Positions 42,152 through 52,091 are shown, counted from the stretch's first letter. The stretch is 64,000 nt of DNA from Prevotellaceae bacterium (GCA_019420585.1 JAHZGX010000014.1:38150-102149), one strand, 5' to 3'. The notes: generated from the sequence alone by a model not told the origin. Numbers and translations: made by a program.

Positions 42152-42955
42152 TTAAAATTCTCTAATGTGCGTTCCTCTGTTGCCTTCGAGGTCTTCGGTA
42201 TTGGTTATTACCACTTGGCTTACGCCCTTGTGTATGGCATCGAAGGAGTTCTCCAACTTGGGAGTCATTCCTCCTGCTATGACTCCCTCCTGCACATATC
42301 GGCGGAACTCTGCCTCGTTGATGCTCCTTATCACGCTTTCTTCATCGTTGGGGTTGCTCAGCACCCCTTTCTTCTCGAAGCAGAAAGTGAGCGTTACCTC
42401 ATAATAGGGGGTGAGTGCGCAGGCCACTTGGCCGGCTATGGTGTCGGCATTGGTGTTGAGCAGATGGCCTTTGCCGTCATGGGTCAGAGGTGCCACCACG
42501 GGTACGAGTCCGTTGCTAACGAGGGTGGACAACATGCTTCCGTTCACTTGGTCCACGTCTCCCACGAATCCGAAGTCCACCATCCGCGTGCTTCCGTCAT
42601 CCATTCTCATCTCCTTGGGCGGGCGCTTGTGGCTCAGCATCAGGTTCATGTCTGCGCCTGTGAGCCCCACGGCATTCACCCCTCTTTGCTGGAGTGATGC
42701 CACCACATTCTTGTTCACCAGTCCGCCGTAGACCATGGTCACCACCTTGAGCATCTGCTCATCGGTTACCCTCCGTCCGCCAACCATCTGCGTGTCAATG
42801 CCCAACGAGGCTGCCATGCGCGTGGCCGAACGTCCGCCTCCATGTACCAGAACCTTTGCCCCGGGAATTTGCGCGAACTTGTCAAGCAGGCTTGCCAGTG
42901 CAGAGGGGTCTTCCACCACGGCGCCGCCCACCTTTATCACATTGATGTGTTCCAT
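42152..42955 (-). CDS. argB: Acetylglutamate kinase
   Basis: The 267-residue enzyme phosphorylates N-acetylglutamate in arginine biosynthesis. It carries the amino-acid kinase motifs: INVIKVGGAVVED at the start, VHGGGRSATRMA near residue 40, and NTNADTIAGQVACAL near 170. It follows the arginine decarboxylase gene by 6 bases, placing one arginine-making and one arginine-consuming step on a single message. Confidence 0.95.
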   Translation of the reverse strand: MEHINVIKVGGAVVEDPSALASLLDKFAQIPGAKVLVHGGGRSATRMAASLGIDTQMVGGRRVTDEQMLKVVTMVYGGLVNKNVVASLQQRGVNAVGLTGADMNLMLSHKRPPKEMRMDDGSTRMVDFGFVGDVDQVNGSMLSTLVSNGLVPVVAPLTHDGKGHLLNTNADTIAGQVACALTPYYEVTLTFCFEKKGVLSNPNDEESVIRSINEAEFRRYVQEGVIAGGMTPKLENSFDAIHKGVSQVVITNTEDLEGNRGTHIREF

Positions 42956-42961
42956 GTCTTC

Positions 42962-44854
42962 TTATTCCAGATAAGTATATCCGTAGAGCCCGGCGCGGTA
43001 GTTGTTGATGAACTCCTTGCCTTCGCTTTCCGTTATCTTCCCGTCCTTGACAGCCTTGCTGACCCATATCTCCAGGCGGCGCACTAGTTTCTTCGGGTTG
43101 TACTGCACGTATTCCAGCACATCGGCAACGGTCTCGCCATCAATGACTTGGTCAATGTTGTAACCGTTCTCGTCCACAGAGATGTGAACGGCATTGGTGT
43201 CTCCGAAGAGGTTGTGCATGTTGCCAAGGATTTCCTGGTAGGCACCCACCAGGAATACTCCTATGTAATAATGCTCGTTCAGTTTCACGGGGTGCAGCGG
43301 GATGTAGTTGGTCTGCTGCCCGCCATTTACGTATGCCGTTATCTTACCGTCACTGTCACAGGTGATGTCCTGCAGGGTGGCACTGCGTGTGGGCTGTTCT
43401 GCCAGGCGTGCGATGGGCATGATGGGGAATAGTTGGTCAATTCCCCATGAGTCAGGCATGCTTTGGAAGAGGCTGAAGTTGCAGAAGTATTTGTCGGCCA
43501 TCTGCTTGTCCAGTTTGCGCAGTTCGTCAGGCACATGCTTCTGGTGGTGTGCCAGTTCGGCCACCTCATGGCTTATGGCCCAGTAAAGTGACTCTATTTG
43601 TGCGCGTGTCTTCAGGTCTATGATACCATGGCGGAACAGGTCAAGTGCCTCTTCGCGTATGTCTTCTGCATCGTGCCAGTCCTCCAGCAGCGAGCGTTGT
43701 GAGAGTTTGTCCCATATTTCCGTGAGGTCGTGTACCAGTTGGTGGTCTTCTTTGCCGGGCGTGAAATCTTCCGGCATCTGTGGCGCACTCACGCTTTCCA
43801 GTACGTCTATGATGAGCACGCTGTGGTGCGCAGTCAGTGAGCGTCCTCCTTCAGTGATGATGTTCGGGTGGGGGATGTTGTTTTTCTCCGATGCTTCGGC
43901 CAGTGTGTACACGCAGTCGTTCACGTATTCCTGTATGCTGTAGTTCACGCTGCTCTCGCTGTTGCTGCTCCGCGTGCCGTCATAGTCCACACCCAGTCCG
44001 CCGCCGCAATCCACAAACTCAATGTTGAATCCCATGGCACGCAGTTGTACATAGTATTGTGCTATCTCACGCAAGGCTGTGCTGATACGTCGTATCTTGT
44101 TGATTTGCGAGCCGATGTGGAAGTGTATCAGTTTCAGGCAATCGCGCAGCCCCATCTTGTCCAGCAGTTCCAAGGCCATCAGCAATTCTGATGAATTCAG
44201 GCCGAATTTGCTTGCATCGCCTCCGCTCTCGCTCCATTTTCCGGATCCGTTGCTTGCCAGTTTGATGCGTATGCCCAGGTTCGGACTTACCCCCAGCCGC
44301 TTGGCTGTTTCGGCAATGATGGCCAGTTCGGGCAACTTCTCTATCACCAGAAACACTCTCTTGCCCATCTTCTGTGCCAGCAGAGCCAGTTCTATGTAGT
44401 TCTGATCCTTGTGTCCGTTGCAGATGATGAGGCTGTCGCTGTCCATGTTGGTGGCCAGCACGGCATGAAGTTCTGGCTTTGAGCCGGCCTCCAGCCCCAG
44501 GTTGTATCGCTTTCCATGGCTGATGATTTCCTCCACCACAGGGCGCATCTGGTTCACTTTGACGGGGAATATGATGAAGTGCTCTCCCTTGTAGTCGTAT
44601 TCCTTCTCGGCCTTGCGGAAGCATTCGTCCGTCTTCTCTATTCGGTTGTCCAGGATGTCTGGGAATCGCAGCAGTACGGGAGCGGTCACGTGCCGCGCGG
44701 TCAGTTGGTCCACCACCTCTTTCAGATCCACCTGCACGCTGTTCTTCTTGGGTGTCACGTACACATGTCCCTTGTCATTGATGCCGAAGTAGTTTACGCC
44801 CCAGCCTTTGATGTTGTACAGTTCCTCAGAGTCTTCTATTCGCCATTTCTTCAT
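42962..44854 (-). CDS. speA: Biosynthetic arginine decarboxylase
   Basis: The 630-residue PLP enzyme decarboxylates arginine to agmatine, the entry to polyamine synthesis. The fold-type III N-terminal barrel contains FIIFPVKVNQMR with the PLP lysine, the Gly-rich loop FVDCGGGLGVDYDG, and IITEGGRSLTAHH; the C-terminal barrel follows. I start at 44854 (MKKWRIEDSEELYNIKGWG), 2 bases after the aroK stop; an earlier ATG at 44923 would overlap aroK. This agrees with the size of biosynthetic rather than acid-inducible enzymes. Confidence 0.95.
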   Translation of the reverse strand: MKKWRIEDSEELYNIKGWGVNYFGINDKGHVYVTPKKNSVQVDLKEVVDQLTARHVTAPVLLRFPDILDNRIEKTDECFRKAEKEYDYKGEHFIIFPVKVNQMRPVVEEIISHGKRYNLGLEAGSKPELHAVLATNMDSDSLIICNGHKDQNYIELALLAQKMGKRVFLVIEKLPELAIIAETAKRLGVSPNLGIRIKLASNGSGKWSESGGDASKFGLNSSELLMALELLDKMGLRDCLKLIHFHIGSQINKIRRISTALREIAQYYVQLRAMGFNIEFVDCGGGLGVDYDGTRSSNSESSVNYSIQEYVNDCVYTLAEASEKNNIPHPNIITEGGRSLTAHHSVLIIDVLESVSAPQMPEDFTPGKEDHQLVHDLTEIWDKLSQRSLLEDWHDAEDIREEALDLFRHGIIDLKTRAQIESLYWAISHEVAELAHHQKHVPDELRKLDKQMADKYFCNFSLFQSMPDSWGIDQLFPIMPIARLAEQPTRSATLQDITCDSDGKITAYVNGGQQTNYIPLHPVKLNEHYYIGVFLVGAYQEILGNMHNLFGDTNAVHISVDENGYNIDQVIDGETVADVLEYVQYNPKKLVRRLEIWVSKAVKDGKITESEGKEFINNYRAGLYGYTYLE

Positions 44855-44856
44855 TT

Positions 44857-45429
44857 TCAGTTCTGGTGTTTGCGTGTTTTGTCTTTGGGATTGTCGGGGT
44901 AGGGTAGACCTAGCGTGCTGCACAGGATGCGCACGCTGTCCTGTATCTTGTTATGGTTGTCAAGCAAGTCAACGTCCAGAATGTGCTTTGCCTGTGAGTA
45001 GAAAGGCTCTCTGCTTTTCAGTGAATGCTCAATGTAGTCCAGCAGTTCTTTCTCGTCCTTTCCTTTGATGAGCGGCCGTTCCACGCGTCCCATCTTCAGG
45101 TGTTTGGCAAGCACCTGCGGTGTGGCCTTGAGGTAAACGGTCTCTCCCTGCACATTCAGGTAGTTCATGTTGTCGAAGAAGCAGGGTGTTCCGCCGCCGC
45201 AGGAGAGCACGATATTCTCAAACTCTGCCACTTCGTGCAACATGTTGCGCTCCATCTCACGGAATCCATCTTCCCCTCTCTCGGCAAATATCTGGGCCAC
45301 AGAGCATCGGTATCTTGTTTCTATGTACCAGTCCAAGTCGTAGAATTCCAGTCCCAATGCCATGGCCAGTTGGCGACCGATGGTGGTCTTCCCCGACCCC
45401 ATGTATCCTACCAGTATGATTCTCTTCAT
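44857..45429 (-). CDS. aroK: Shikimate kinase
   Basis: The 190-residue enzyme phosphorylates shikimate. MKRIILVGYMGSGKTTIGRQLA carries the P-loop, DLDWYIE the Asp for shikimate and Mg, and SCGGGTP the second motif; RPLI lies in the lid. The start at 45429 is preceded by AAGGAGAG. It lies 13 bases after topA and 2 bases before speA. Another shikimate-pathway gene, aroB, is at 59294. Confidence 0.95.
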   Translation of the reverse strand: MKRIILVGYMGSGKTTIGRQLAMALGLEFYDLDWYIETRYRCSVAQIFAERGEDGFREMERNMLHEVAEFENIVLSCGGGTPCFFDNMNYLNVQGETVYLKATPQVLAKHLKMGRVERPLIKGKDEKELLDYIEHSLKSREPFYSQAKHILDVDLLDNHNKIQDSVRILCSTLGLPYPDNPKDKTRKHQN

Positions 45430-45442
45430 CTCTCCTTTTGCC

Positions 45443-47788
45443 TTAAGCCTTGGCCTTGCGTGTGGATTTGCGATGGGTGCCCTTGGCCGGTTGCGTCTTG
45501 TCCCCTTGGGCATCTATGATGGCCTTGCATTCTTCATAAGTCAGTGATGCGGCTTGTGCCTGTTGTGCCTTGGGGATGCGGTAGTTGGTGCCGTTCTGCA
45601 CAATGTAGGGACCGTATCTGCCATTTAGGATCTCCATGTTGGCATCTTCCTCAAATCGTTTCAGATGCCTTTCCTCCTCCTCAATTTGCTTGCGGTGCAC
45701 CATGATAACAGCCTGCTCGAAGGTAATCTTCAGTGGGTCAATCTCTTTTGGTATCGATACATAGGAGCCATTGTGTGCCACGTAAGGGCCGTATTTGCCT
45801 GCGCCCACGGTCACAGGCTTCCCTTGATATTCTCCTAGTTTGTGGGGCAGTTGGAGCAGTTCCAGAGCCTCTTCCAGAGTAATGGATTCCATGGTCTGCC
45901 CCTTCTTTAGTTGTGCAAAGCGCGGTTTAATGTTGTCGTCGGTCTTTCCCATCTGCACCACCGGACCGAAGCGTCCTATCTTCACTGAGATGGGCAGGCC
46001 GGTCTTAGGATCGGTGCCCAGTTCGCGTTCGCCCACTCGTTTTTCGCCGCGTGTATTGATGGACTGCTCCACCAGTGGCTCGAAATTCTGATAGAACTGC
46101 CTGATGACTCCTGTCCATTCCTTCTCTCCTTCGGCTATCTCATCGAAATCCTTCTCTATGTCGGCGGTGAAGTTGTAGTCCATGATGGTGGGGAAGTTCT
46201 CTTGCAGGAAGTCGTTGACAACGATGCCTATGTCGGTTGGCAGCAGTTTCGCGCGTTCCGCACCCACTGTGGTCTTGTGCTGTGAATGCTCCAGTGTGTC
46301 ACCTTCCAGCGTGATGATTTCCTGGGTACGCTCTTCTCCGGGTTTGTCACCCTTTGACACGTACTCGCGTTGCTGTATGGTGGTTATGGTAGCGGCATAT
46401 GTACTGGGTCTGCCAATGCCCAGTTCCTCCAGTTTGCGCACCAGGCTGGCTTCGTTGTATCGTATGGGATGTTGTGCAAAGCGCTGAGTGGCGGTTAGCG
46501 TATTTCTGTTCAGTGGTTCTCCGGTTGTCAGTACGGGAAGGGTCGATTCCGTTTCGTTGTCTCCCTCATTGTCTCCTTCCGTCTCTTTGTATACGCGCAG
46601 AAATCCGTCAAACTTGATTACTTCGCCCTGTGCCACGAAGTAATCCTCCGTTCCATCCATGCTTATGGTCACTTGGGTCTTCTCTACTTCGGCATCGGCC
46701 ATTTGGCTGGCTACGGTGCGCTTCCATATTAGGTCGTACAGGCGTTTCTCCTGCAGCGTACCTTCTATCTGCTGGTTGTCCACGTAGGTGGGGCGTATGG
46801 CCTCATGGGCTTCCTGTGCTCCCTTGGAATTTGTGTGGTACTGGCGGGTCTTTACATACCTCTCCCCCATGTTTTTTGTAATCATGCCCTTGCATGCTCC
46901 CAGGCACAGGCTGCTCAGGTTCACGCTGTCCGTTCGCATGTAAGTGATGCGTCCGCTCTCATACAGGTGCTGTGCCACCATCATGGTCTGCGCCACAGTG
47001 AATCCCAGTTTGTGTGCGGCTTCCTGCTGCAAGGTGCTTGTGGTGAATGGAGGGGCGGGAACTTTCTTCTGTGGCTTTATGCTTATTTCCTTCACACAGA
47101 ACTTTGCATCTATGCACTTCCTGAGGAATTCTTCGGCTTGAGCCTCGGTGGTGAAACGCCGGTTGAGTTCTGCTTTTACTTCGTTGCCTTGTGCGTTGGT
47201 GAATACAGCCGTGATGCGGAAGTTATCTTCCCCCTTGAATTGCTGTATCTCTCTTTCCCGTTCCACTATCAAGCGCACAGCCACACTTTGCACACGTCCC
47301 GCGCTCAGTGCTGGTTTTACCTTACGCCAGAGTACGGGGCTGAGCTTGAAGCCCACGATGCGGTCAAGTACACGCCGTGCCTGCTGTGCATTTACCAGGT
47401 TGAGGTCAATGTCGCGCGGATTCTTGATGGCTTCCAGTATGGCGGGTTTGGTGATTTCATGGAACACGATTCTGCGTGTGTTTTTGCGGTCAAGCGCGAG
47501 CACCTCGCTCAGATGCCAGCTGATGGCCTCTCCTTCGCGGTCTTCATCGGATGCCAGCCACACCGTCTTGGCTTCCTGTGACTGCTTGCGCAGTTGTGCC
47601 ACCACGAAAGTCTTGTCGGCCGGAATCTCATATTGTGGCATGAATGTTTTCTCGTCCACGCTAAACGACCTCTTCTTTAAGTCGCGTATGTGGCCGTAAC
47701 TGGACATCACACAATAGTCCTCTCCTAGAAACTTCTCTATGGTCTTTGCCTTTGCAGGGCTCTCCACAATCACCAGATTCTCCTTCAT
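45443..47788 (-). CDS. topA: DNA topoisomerase I
   Basis: The 781-residue type IA topoisomerase relaxes negative supercoils. The Toprim domain spans about residues 3-120 (IVESPAKAKTIEKFLG, then ASDEDREGEAI), and the active-site Tyr is in ITYMRTDS near residue 280. The C-terminal third has three repeats of the topoisomerase I C-terminal type (IGRFGPVVQMG, AGKYGPYVAHNG, NGRYGPYIVQNG) instead of E. coli-style zinc fingers, which is usual for Bacteroidota. The end is a Lys/Arg-rich tail. It heads the minus-strand operon with aroK, speA and argB. Confidence 0.96.
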   Translation of the reverse strand: MKENLVIVESPAKAKTIEKFLGEDYCVMSSYGHIRDLKKRSFSVDEKTFMPQYEIPADKTFVVAQLRKQSQEAKTVWLASDEDREGEAISWHLSEVLALDRKNTRRIVFHEITKPAILEAIKNPRDIDLNLVNAQQARRVLDRIVGFKLSPVLWRKVKPALSAGRVQSVAVRLIVEREREIQQFKGEDNFRITAVFTNAQGNEVKAELNRRFTTEAQAEEFLRKCIDAKFCVKEISIKPQKKVPAPPFTTSTLQQEAAHKLGFTVAQTMMVAQHLYESGRITYMRTDSVNLSSLCLGACKGMITKNMGERYVKTRQYHTNSKGAQEAHEAIRPTYVDNQQIEGTLQEKRLYDLIWKRTVASQMADAEVEKTQVTISMDGTEDYFVAQGEVIKFDGFLRVYKETEGDNEGDNETESTLPVLTTGEPLNRNTLTATQRFAQHPIRYNEASLVRKLEELGIGRPSTYAATITTIQQREYVSKGDKPGEERTQEIITLEGDTLEHSQHKTTVGAERAKLLPTDIGIVVNDFLQENFPTIMDYNFTADIEKDFDEIAEGEKEWTGVIRQFYQNFEPLVEQSINTRGEKRVGERELGTDPKTGLPISVKIGRFGPVVQMGKTDDNIKPRFAQLKKGQTMESITLEEALELLQLPHKLGEYQGKPVTVGAGKYGPYVAHNGSYVSIPKEIDPLKITFEQAVIMVHRKQIEEEERHLKRFEEDANMEILNGRYGPYIVQNGTNYRIPKAQQAQAASLTYEECKAIIDAQGDKTQPAKGTHRKSTRKAKA

Positions 47789-47828
47789 CGCTCTTCTCCT
47801 TGTCTTTGTCTCAGATGTTTAATGGCGG

Positions 47829-47836
47829 CAAAGGTA
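47829..47836 (-). promoter_or_regulatory. Bacteroidota -7 box for topA
   Basis: The minus strand reads TACCTTTG, matching TAnnTTTG, 41 bases before the topA start, downstream of an AT-rich stretch. Confidence 0.55.
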
Positions 47837-47902
47837 ATGCATTTTTTGTTATTCTACATTATATATATACGGTTTTTGGTGCCAGAGAGTCCTCGTGCCT
47901 TT

Positions 47903-48460
47903 TCAACCTTGCTGTTCCGATAGTCCTTTCTTGGCCATAAGAAGCCGGATTCCCTTGCTTATGGATTTTAGTCCAAAGTCTTCTGGCTGTAGGTCTTTCC
48001 ACTCTTTCCATAGCAGTTCGTCCGCATCATCCATAGCAGTGGGAGTTTTTTGCTCCACCTTGCAGAGAAAGAACAGGTCAGTTGTGAATATGTCCATGCC
48101 GCTGTATGGGTACGCGTTGGGGAGTGAGAACAGGTATTTGACATCTGTCACCCTTAGTCCTGTTTCTTCCATCACTTCGCGCACCACGCCCCTTTCTGCT
48201 GTCTCTCCGCAGTCACAGAATCCGCCCGGAAGGTCCAATGTTCCCTTGGCTGGCTCATTTTTCCTTTTCGCCACCAGTACTCGTCCGCCCTCGTCCTCGA
48301 TGATGGCCACTGTGGATGTCGCAGAGTTCATGAAGTATTCAAATCCGCAGTCTTTGCATTGCTTGCTCTTCTCGCTGTTGGCTTCAAAGTGCGCCGAGCC
48401 GCATACCGGGCAGTGGCTGAAGTGTTCCAGTGGGTGTTTCTTCGTGTTTTTGCTGTCCAT
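47903..48460 (-). CDS. Nudix hydrolase with N-terminal zinc ribbon
   Basis: The 185-residue protein has a zinc-ribbon start (CPVCG...CKDCG at about residues 17-39) and an intact Nudix box GGFCDCGETAERGVVREVMEETGL near residue 75. The layout resembles NADH pyrophosphatase-like Nudix proteins but is shorter, so the substrate is uncertain. It lies upstream of topA on the same strand with its own spacing of about 115 bases. Confidence 0.9.
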   Translation of the reverse strand: MDSKNTKKHPLEHFSHCPVCGSAHFEANSEKSKQCKDCGFEYFMNSATSTVAIIEDEGGRVLVAKRKNEPAKGTLDLPGGFCDCGETAERGVVREVMEETGLRVTDVKYLFSLPNAYPYSGMDIFTTDLFFLCKVEQKTPTAMDDADELLWKEWKDLQPEDFGLKSISKGIRLLMAKKGLSEQQG

Positions 48461-48521
48461 TTTCTTTGTCGTGTTACAGATGTTTCCCCTTTGTTTTTGG
48501 CGGCCGGGTGCTAGCCTTTGC

Positions 48522-49805
48522 TTATACTTCTGTCAGCAACGCATTTTCATGAGCGTTGCGCAGTCTCCGCAACTCTTCCCATTCGGCGGGTTTCGTACGC
48601 CAGGTGTGCTGCGGGTTCTCCACTCCGTAACTGTCCATGCGCCGTATCACCATCTTCACGGTGAGGTGGCGTATGTCTATAGCCGGCAAGTAGTGGGCCG
48701 ACTGGCTACTTTCGTTGCGCACTTCGGCCAGCAGTTGCATCTTTGTCAATTCCTGAAGCAGGTTGTGTACCACCGTTTGCGGCAGCCGTGTGTCCTCGGC
48801 CAGTGTGCGGTCGCTGTAGGGTGTCCCGCCCATAGAGAATCTCTTGGCTATGCGGCACATGAGCAGAAGGCAGATGGTGTCTCTGTATCGACGGCTCAGG
48901 TCATCGCTGTAGCGCTGGAAGGCATAGTTGTCCAGGCACTGGTTGGCATAGCATAGTTGTCCGCCTATGAGACATATGCACCAGGAGATGTTCATCCACA
49001 GCATGAACAGAGGCAGTGCGGCGAATGAGCCGTAGATGGCGTTGTAGTTGCTCAGTTTTATCTGGTAATGGAAGTAGAAGTACTGCACTGCCATGAAGCA
49101 AAGTCCTCCTGCAATGCCTGGCCAAAGCGTGTAGCGCAGTTTCACATGCGTGTTCGGCATCAGTTTGTACAACAGGACGAAAGCCGTGCATACCAGCACG
49201 AATGGGGATACCTTTACAATGCGCTCTGCCGTTTCGCTCAGCAGCGCGTAGTCAGGAAACAGGTCGCGCACGGTCATTAGGTAGATGTTCATGCTGCTGA
49301 CCAGCACTATAGCAAAGGGTAAAAGGAGGAACACGCTGATGTAATCGGTGATTCGGCGGTAGATGTTGCGTGGTGTGTTGATGAACCACATGGTGTTGAA
49401 TGCCGTCTCCACGTTGCTTGTCAGCGAGGTCAAAGTGTAGAGCAGGAATATGATGCCTGCACCTATGAATACCCCGCTGTGCGTATGCTCCAGGTATGAG
49501 TCTACGAATTGCAGTACGGTGTCGGTGATGTGTGGGCTTACCTGCAGTGAGTCCCTCAGTCTGTCCTCGATGAGGGAACCGAATCCGAACCCCCGTGCCA
49601 CGGCAAATATAATGGCCAGTATGGGCACGGCAGCCAGTATGCTGCTGTAAGTGAGCGCCGAGGCATAACTCATGATGTTGTTTTTCGTTATGCTTTCCAC
49701 CAGTATCACCAGCCTCTTGGTGGCTCTTAGGAGCCAGCGCCGAGGTGGTGTGAGTTTTTGTTCGTTGACGCTCCAGATGTAGTCCAGATTGGGCATGATT
49801 GTCAT
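48522..49805 (-). CDS. YihY/BrkB-family membrane protein
   Basis: I start at 49805 (MTIMPNLDYIWSV), because the longer open frame runs into the RNase P RNA gene. The 427-residue protein has six membrane helices between about residues 40 and 290 with the family pattern SYASALTYSSILAAVPILAIIFA and GSFAALPLFMLWMNISWCICLIGG. The C-terminal 130 residues form a soluble winged-helix-like domain, common in Bacteroidales members. The old name ribonuclease BN is not valid for this family; the function is unknown. Confidence 0.88.
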   Translation of the reverse strand: MTIMPNLDYIWSVNEQKLTPPRRWLLRATKRLVILVESITKNNIMSYASALTYSSILAAVPILAIIFAVARGFGFGSLIEDRLRDSLQVSPHITDTVLQFVDSYLEHTHSGVFIGAGIIFLLYTLTSLTSNVETAFNTMWFINTPRNIYRRITDYISVFLLLPFAIVLVSSMNIYLMTVRDLFPDYALLSETAERIVKVSPFVLVCTAFVLLYKLMPNTHVKLRYTLWPGIAGGLCFMAVQYFYFHYQIKLSNYNAIYGSFAALPLFMLWMNISWCICLIGGQLCYANQCLDNYAFQRYSDDLSRRYRDTICLLLMCRIAKRFSMGGTPYSDRTLAEDTRLPQTVVHNLLQELTKMQLLAEVRNESSQSAHYLPAIDIRHLTVKMVIRRMDSYGVENPQHTWRTKPAEWEELRRLRNAHENALLTEV

Positions 49806-49878
49806 GTAGGGGCTACTCCCCTTTATATTTATTATAATGTGCGGTGCCTTGGTGGGCATTCCTGTGTGTCTGTGAGAA

Positions 49879-50262
49879 AAGGACAGCGGGCCTGTAAGCC
49901 GGGTTCTGTATGCCCCGCAGTGCAGGGGTGTCTGCCATTTATCCAGGACCTGCGTCACCGCAGGCCTCCATCGTTCCACCCTCCGGCTTGGGCGGGCCGC
50001 CCTCTCTTTGGGTCGCCGGTTTACATGAACTTTCAACTCCCGGGATGTACAGCACCAGTGTCGCCACTGGCCTGGTGGGCTCTTACCCCACCTTCTCACC
50101 CTTACCCCGCTGTGGCAGGGCGGTTGTTTTCTTCTACATCGACAGACTCTTGCGAGTCTCTTTCTGTTAGGAAGCGGGATGCCCTGTGTTGCCCGGACTT
50201 TCCTCTCGCCCTCCGCGCCATGGGCGCGTGAGCCAGCGGCAGACCGGCCTGCTGTCCTATTG
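49879..50262 (-). ncRNA. rnpB: RNase P RNA
   Basis: On the minus strand the sequence carries the universal RNase P core GAGAGGAAAGTCCGGGC near the 5' end and ACAGAACCCGGCTTACAGG near the 3' end. The P1 stem is formed by GGACAGC at 50257-50251 pairing with GCTGTCC at 49887-49881. The RNA is about 380 nt and is the catalytic part of the enzyme that trims tRNA 5' ends. A -7 box (TACCTTTG) lies just upstream at a distance that agrees with a start near 50262. Confidence 0.96.
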
Positions 50263-50269
50263 CTGTTGG

Positions 50270-50277
50270 CAAAGGTA
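50270..50277 (-). promoter_or_regulatory. Bacteroidota -7 box for rnpB
   Basis: The minus strand reads TACCTTTG about 8 bases before the predicted 5' end of the RNase P RNA. Confidence 0.65.
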
Positions 50278-50515
50278 CGAAGAAAAACCATTCATCCCCT
50301 TGGTGTACAGTGAAAAAGTTGAATCCTGAGGGCGATGGTGTTCACATCGGCTCTCTCCCGCTTTGATTATGCATCCGGCCTTGGTGTGGTTGCCTGGTTA
50401 TTTTGGTCTGGATTTCTTGTATAAAGGAATGTGAAAAGTAATGCAAGGAGTGTTTAACAATGGTTAATGCATTGTTGTGCTCTGTTAAATAAATTCAAAA
50501 ATCAGGTGCAAGTGT

Positions 50516-50546
50516 ATTGCAATCAGTGTAAATTAGCATATATTTG
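50516..50546 (+). promoter_or_regulatory. Bacteroidota promoter for the DegP gene
   Basis: ATTG (50516-50519), a 19-base spacer and TATATTTG (50539-50546) fit the consensus and lie 57 bases before the start codon. Confidence 0.65.
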
Positions 50547-50603
50547 CAATGCGGTTCGCTTAGGGCCGGTTTTTGAATGTTAACATATAAAGGAGATAAA
50601 GTT

Positions 50604-52091
50604 ATGAAACAGACAACTAAGAACTGGCTGGGAGTGGCCGCGCTTGTGTTTGGAAGCAGTGCCGTGACCAGTGCTGTCATCAAGCGTAGTGAACCGGCTG
50701 CCGATCCTGTGCAGTCTCCCCGGCAGGTTCCCGTGGCCTCGGCTGCGGTTCCCGGCGGGCTCGTTGACCTCACTTCGGCTGCCGAGTCGGCTGTCAATTC
50801 AGTGGTGTATATCAAGGTCACTCAGGCCGGCAAGACCCAGAAGGTGCAGATGCGTGATCCCTTCAGTGACTTTTTCGGCGACATCTTTGGCTTTGGTGGC
50901 GGCCAGCCGCAGCAGCGCGAGTATAAGTCTCCCGACCGTCATTCTGCAGGAAGCGGTGTCATCATCAGTGCCGATGGCTACATTGTGACCAACAACCACG
51001 TGGTGGGTGAGGCCGATGAGATAGAAGTCAAACTCAATGACAACAGGGAATTCAAGGGACGCATTATCGGATGTGATCCAACCACCGACCTTGCCCTTAT
51101 CAAGATAGAGGCCAAGAACCTGCCTGCCATTCCTATTGGGAGTAGCGATGACCTGAAACTGGGGCAATGGGTACTGGCTGTGGGCAACCCCTTCAACCTC
51201 ACCAGCACCGTCACGGCCGGCATCGTGAGTGCCAAGGCGCGCACTCTGGGAGCCAATGGAATTGAGAGTTTCATACAGACCGATGCTGCCATCAACAGCG
51301 GCAACAGCGGTGGTGCGCTGGTCAATGAGCGTGGCGAACTGGTGGGTATCAATGCCATGCTGTATAGCCAGACGGGCAGTTACAGCGGTTATGGCTTTGC
51401 CATTCCCACAACCATCATGAACAAGGTGGTGTCTGACCTCAAAGTCTATGGCACTGTACAGCGTGCCGTGCTGGGTGTGATGGGTACGGATGTCTCCAAC
51501 TATATTGATTCCGAGAAAGCCAAAGGCAATGATGTAGACCTCGGAGAAGTAGAAGGCGTGTACGTGACAGAGGTAAGTGATGCCAGCGCGGCTCAGGAGG
51601 CCGGGCTCAAGAAGGGCGATGTGCTTACCAAGTTTGACGGTAAGAAGGTGACCAAGATGAGCGAACTGCAGGAAGCCATATCGCAGCACAGTCCCGGCGA
51701 CAAGGTGTCGCTGACTTACAGCCGCGATAAGAAGACCTATACCACGAGTGTTACCATGCGCAACAGCCAAGGTACCACCAAGGTGATGGAGGAAGTGGAT
51801 ATGGATCAGTTGGGTGTGTCCCTGAAACCTGCGGGCGATGATGTGAAGAAGCCCCTGGGCATTGACTATGGTCTGGAAGTGAGTGCCGTGCGCCAGGGCG
51901 GCAAGATGAAGGCCGCCGGAGCCAGCAAGGGTACCATTATCCTGCAGGTCAACGACAAGAAGGTGTCCACGGTGGGTGACTGGGAGAAGGCCGTGGAGGA
52001 GGCCAGCCGCAGCACAGACCGCACTCTTTGGATTAAGGCAATGACTCCCAGCGGCCGCAAGGTGAGCCTGGTGGTAGACTTGAATGACTGA
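50604..52091 (+). CDS. degP: DegP/HtrA-family periplasmic serine protease and chaperone
   Basis: The 495-residue protein starts at 50604, after AAAGGAGAT; an upstream in-frame ATG at 50577 precedes that site. A hydrophobic N-terminus anchors or exports it. The trypsin-like triad is His in TNNHVVGEADE, Asp in TTDLALIKIEA and Ser in NSGNSGGALVN. Two PDZ domains follow (about 270-375 and 395-490). It degrades or refolds misfolded envelope proteins. It is transcribed alone and ends in a good terminator. Confidence 0.95.
   Translation: MKQTTKNWLGVAALVFGSSAVTSAVIKRSEPAADPVQSPRQVPVASAAVPGGLVDLTSAAESAVNSVVYIKVTQAGKTQKVQMRDPFSDFFGDIFGFGGGQPQQREYKSPDRHSAGSGVIISADGYIVTNNHVVGEADEIEVKLNDNREFKGRIIGCDPTTDLALIKIEAKNLPAIPIGSSDDLKLGQWVLAVGNPFNLTSTVTAGIVSAKARTLGANGIESFIQTDAAINSGNSGGALVNERGELVGINAMLYSQTGSYSGYGFAIPTTIMNKVVSDLKVYGTVQRAVLGVMGTDVSNYIDSEKAKGNDVDLGEVEGVYVTEVSDASAAQEAGLKKGDVLTKFDGKKVTKMSELQEAISQHSPGDKVSLTYSRDKKTYTTSVTMRNSQGTTKVMEEVDMDQLGVSLKPAGDDVKKPLGIDYGLEVSAVRQGGKMKAAGASKGTIILQVNDKKVSTVGDWEKAVEEASRSTDRTLWIKAMTPSGRKVSLVVDLND

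Noticed and set aside
49806..50291. N-terminal extension of the YihY protein
   Set aside because: The region is the RNase P RNA gene, so the protein must start downstream, near 49805.
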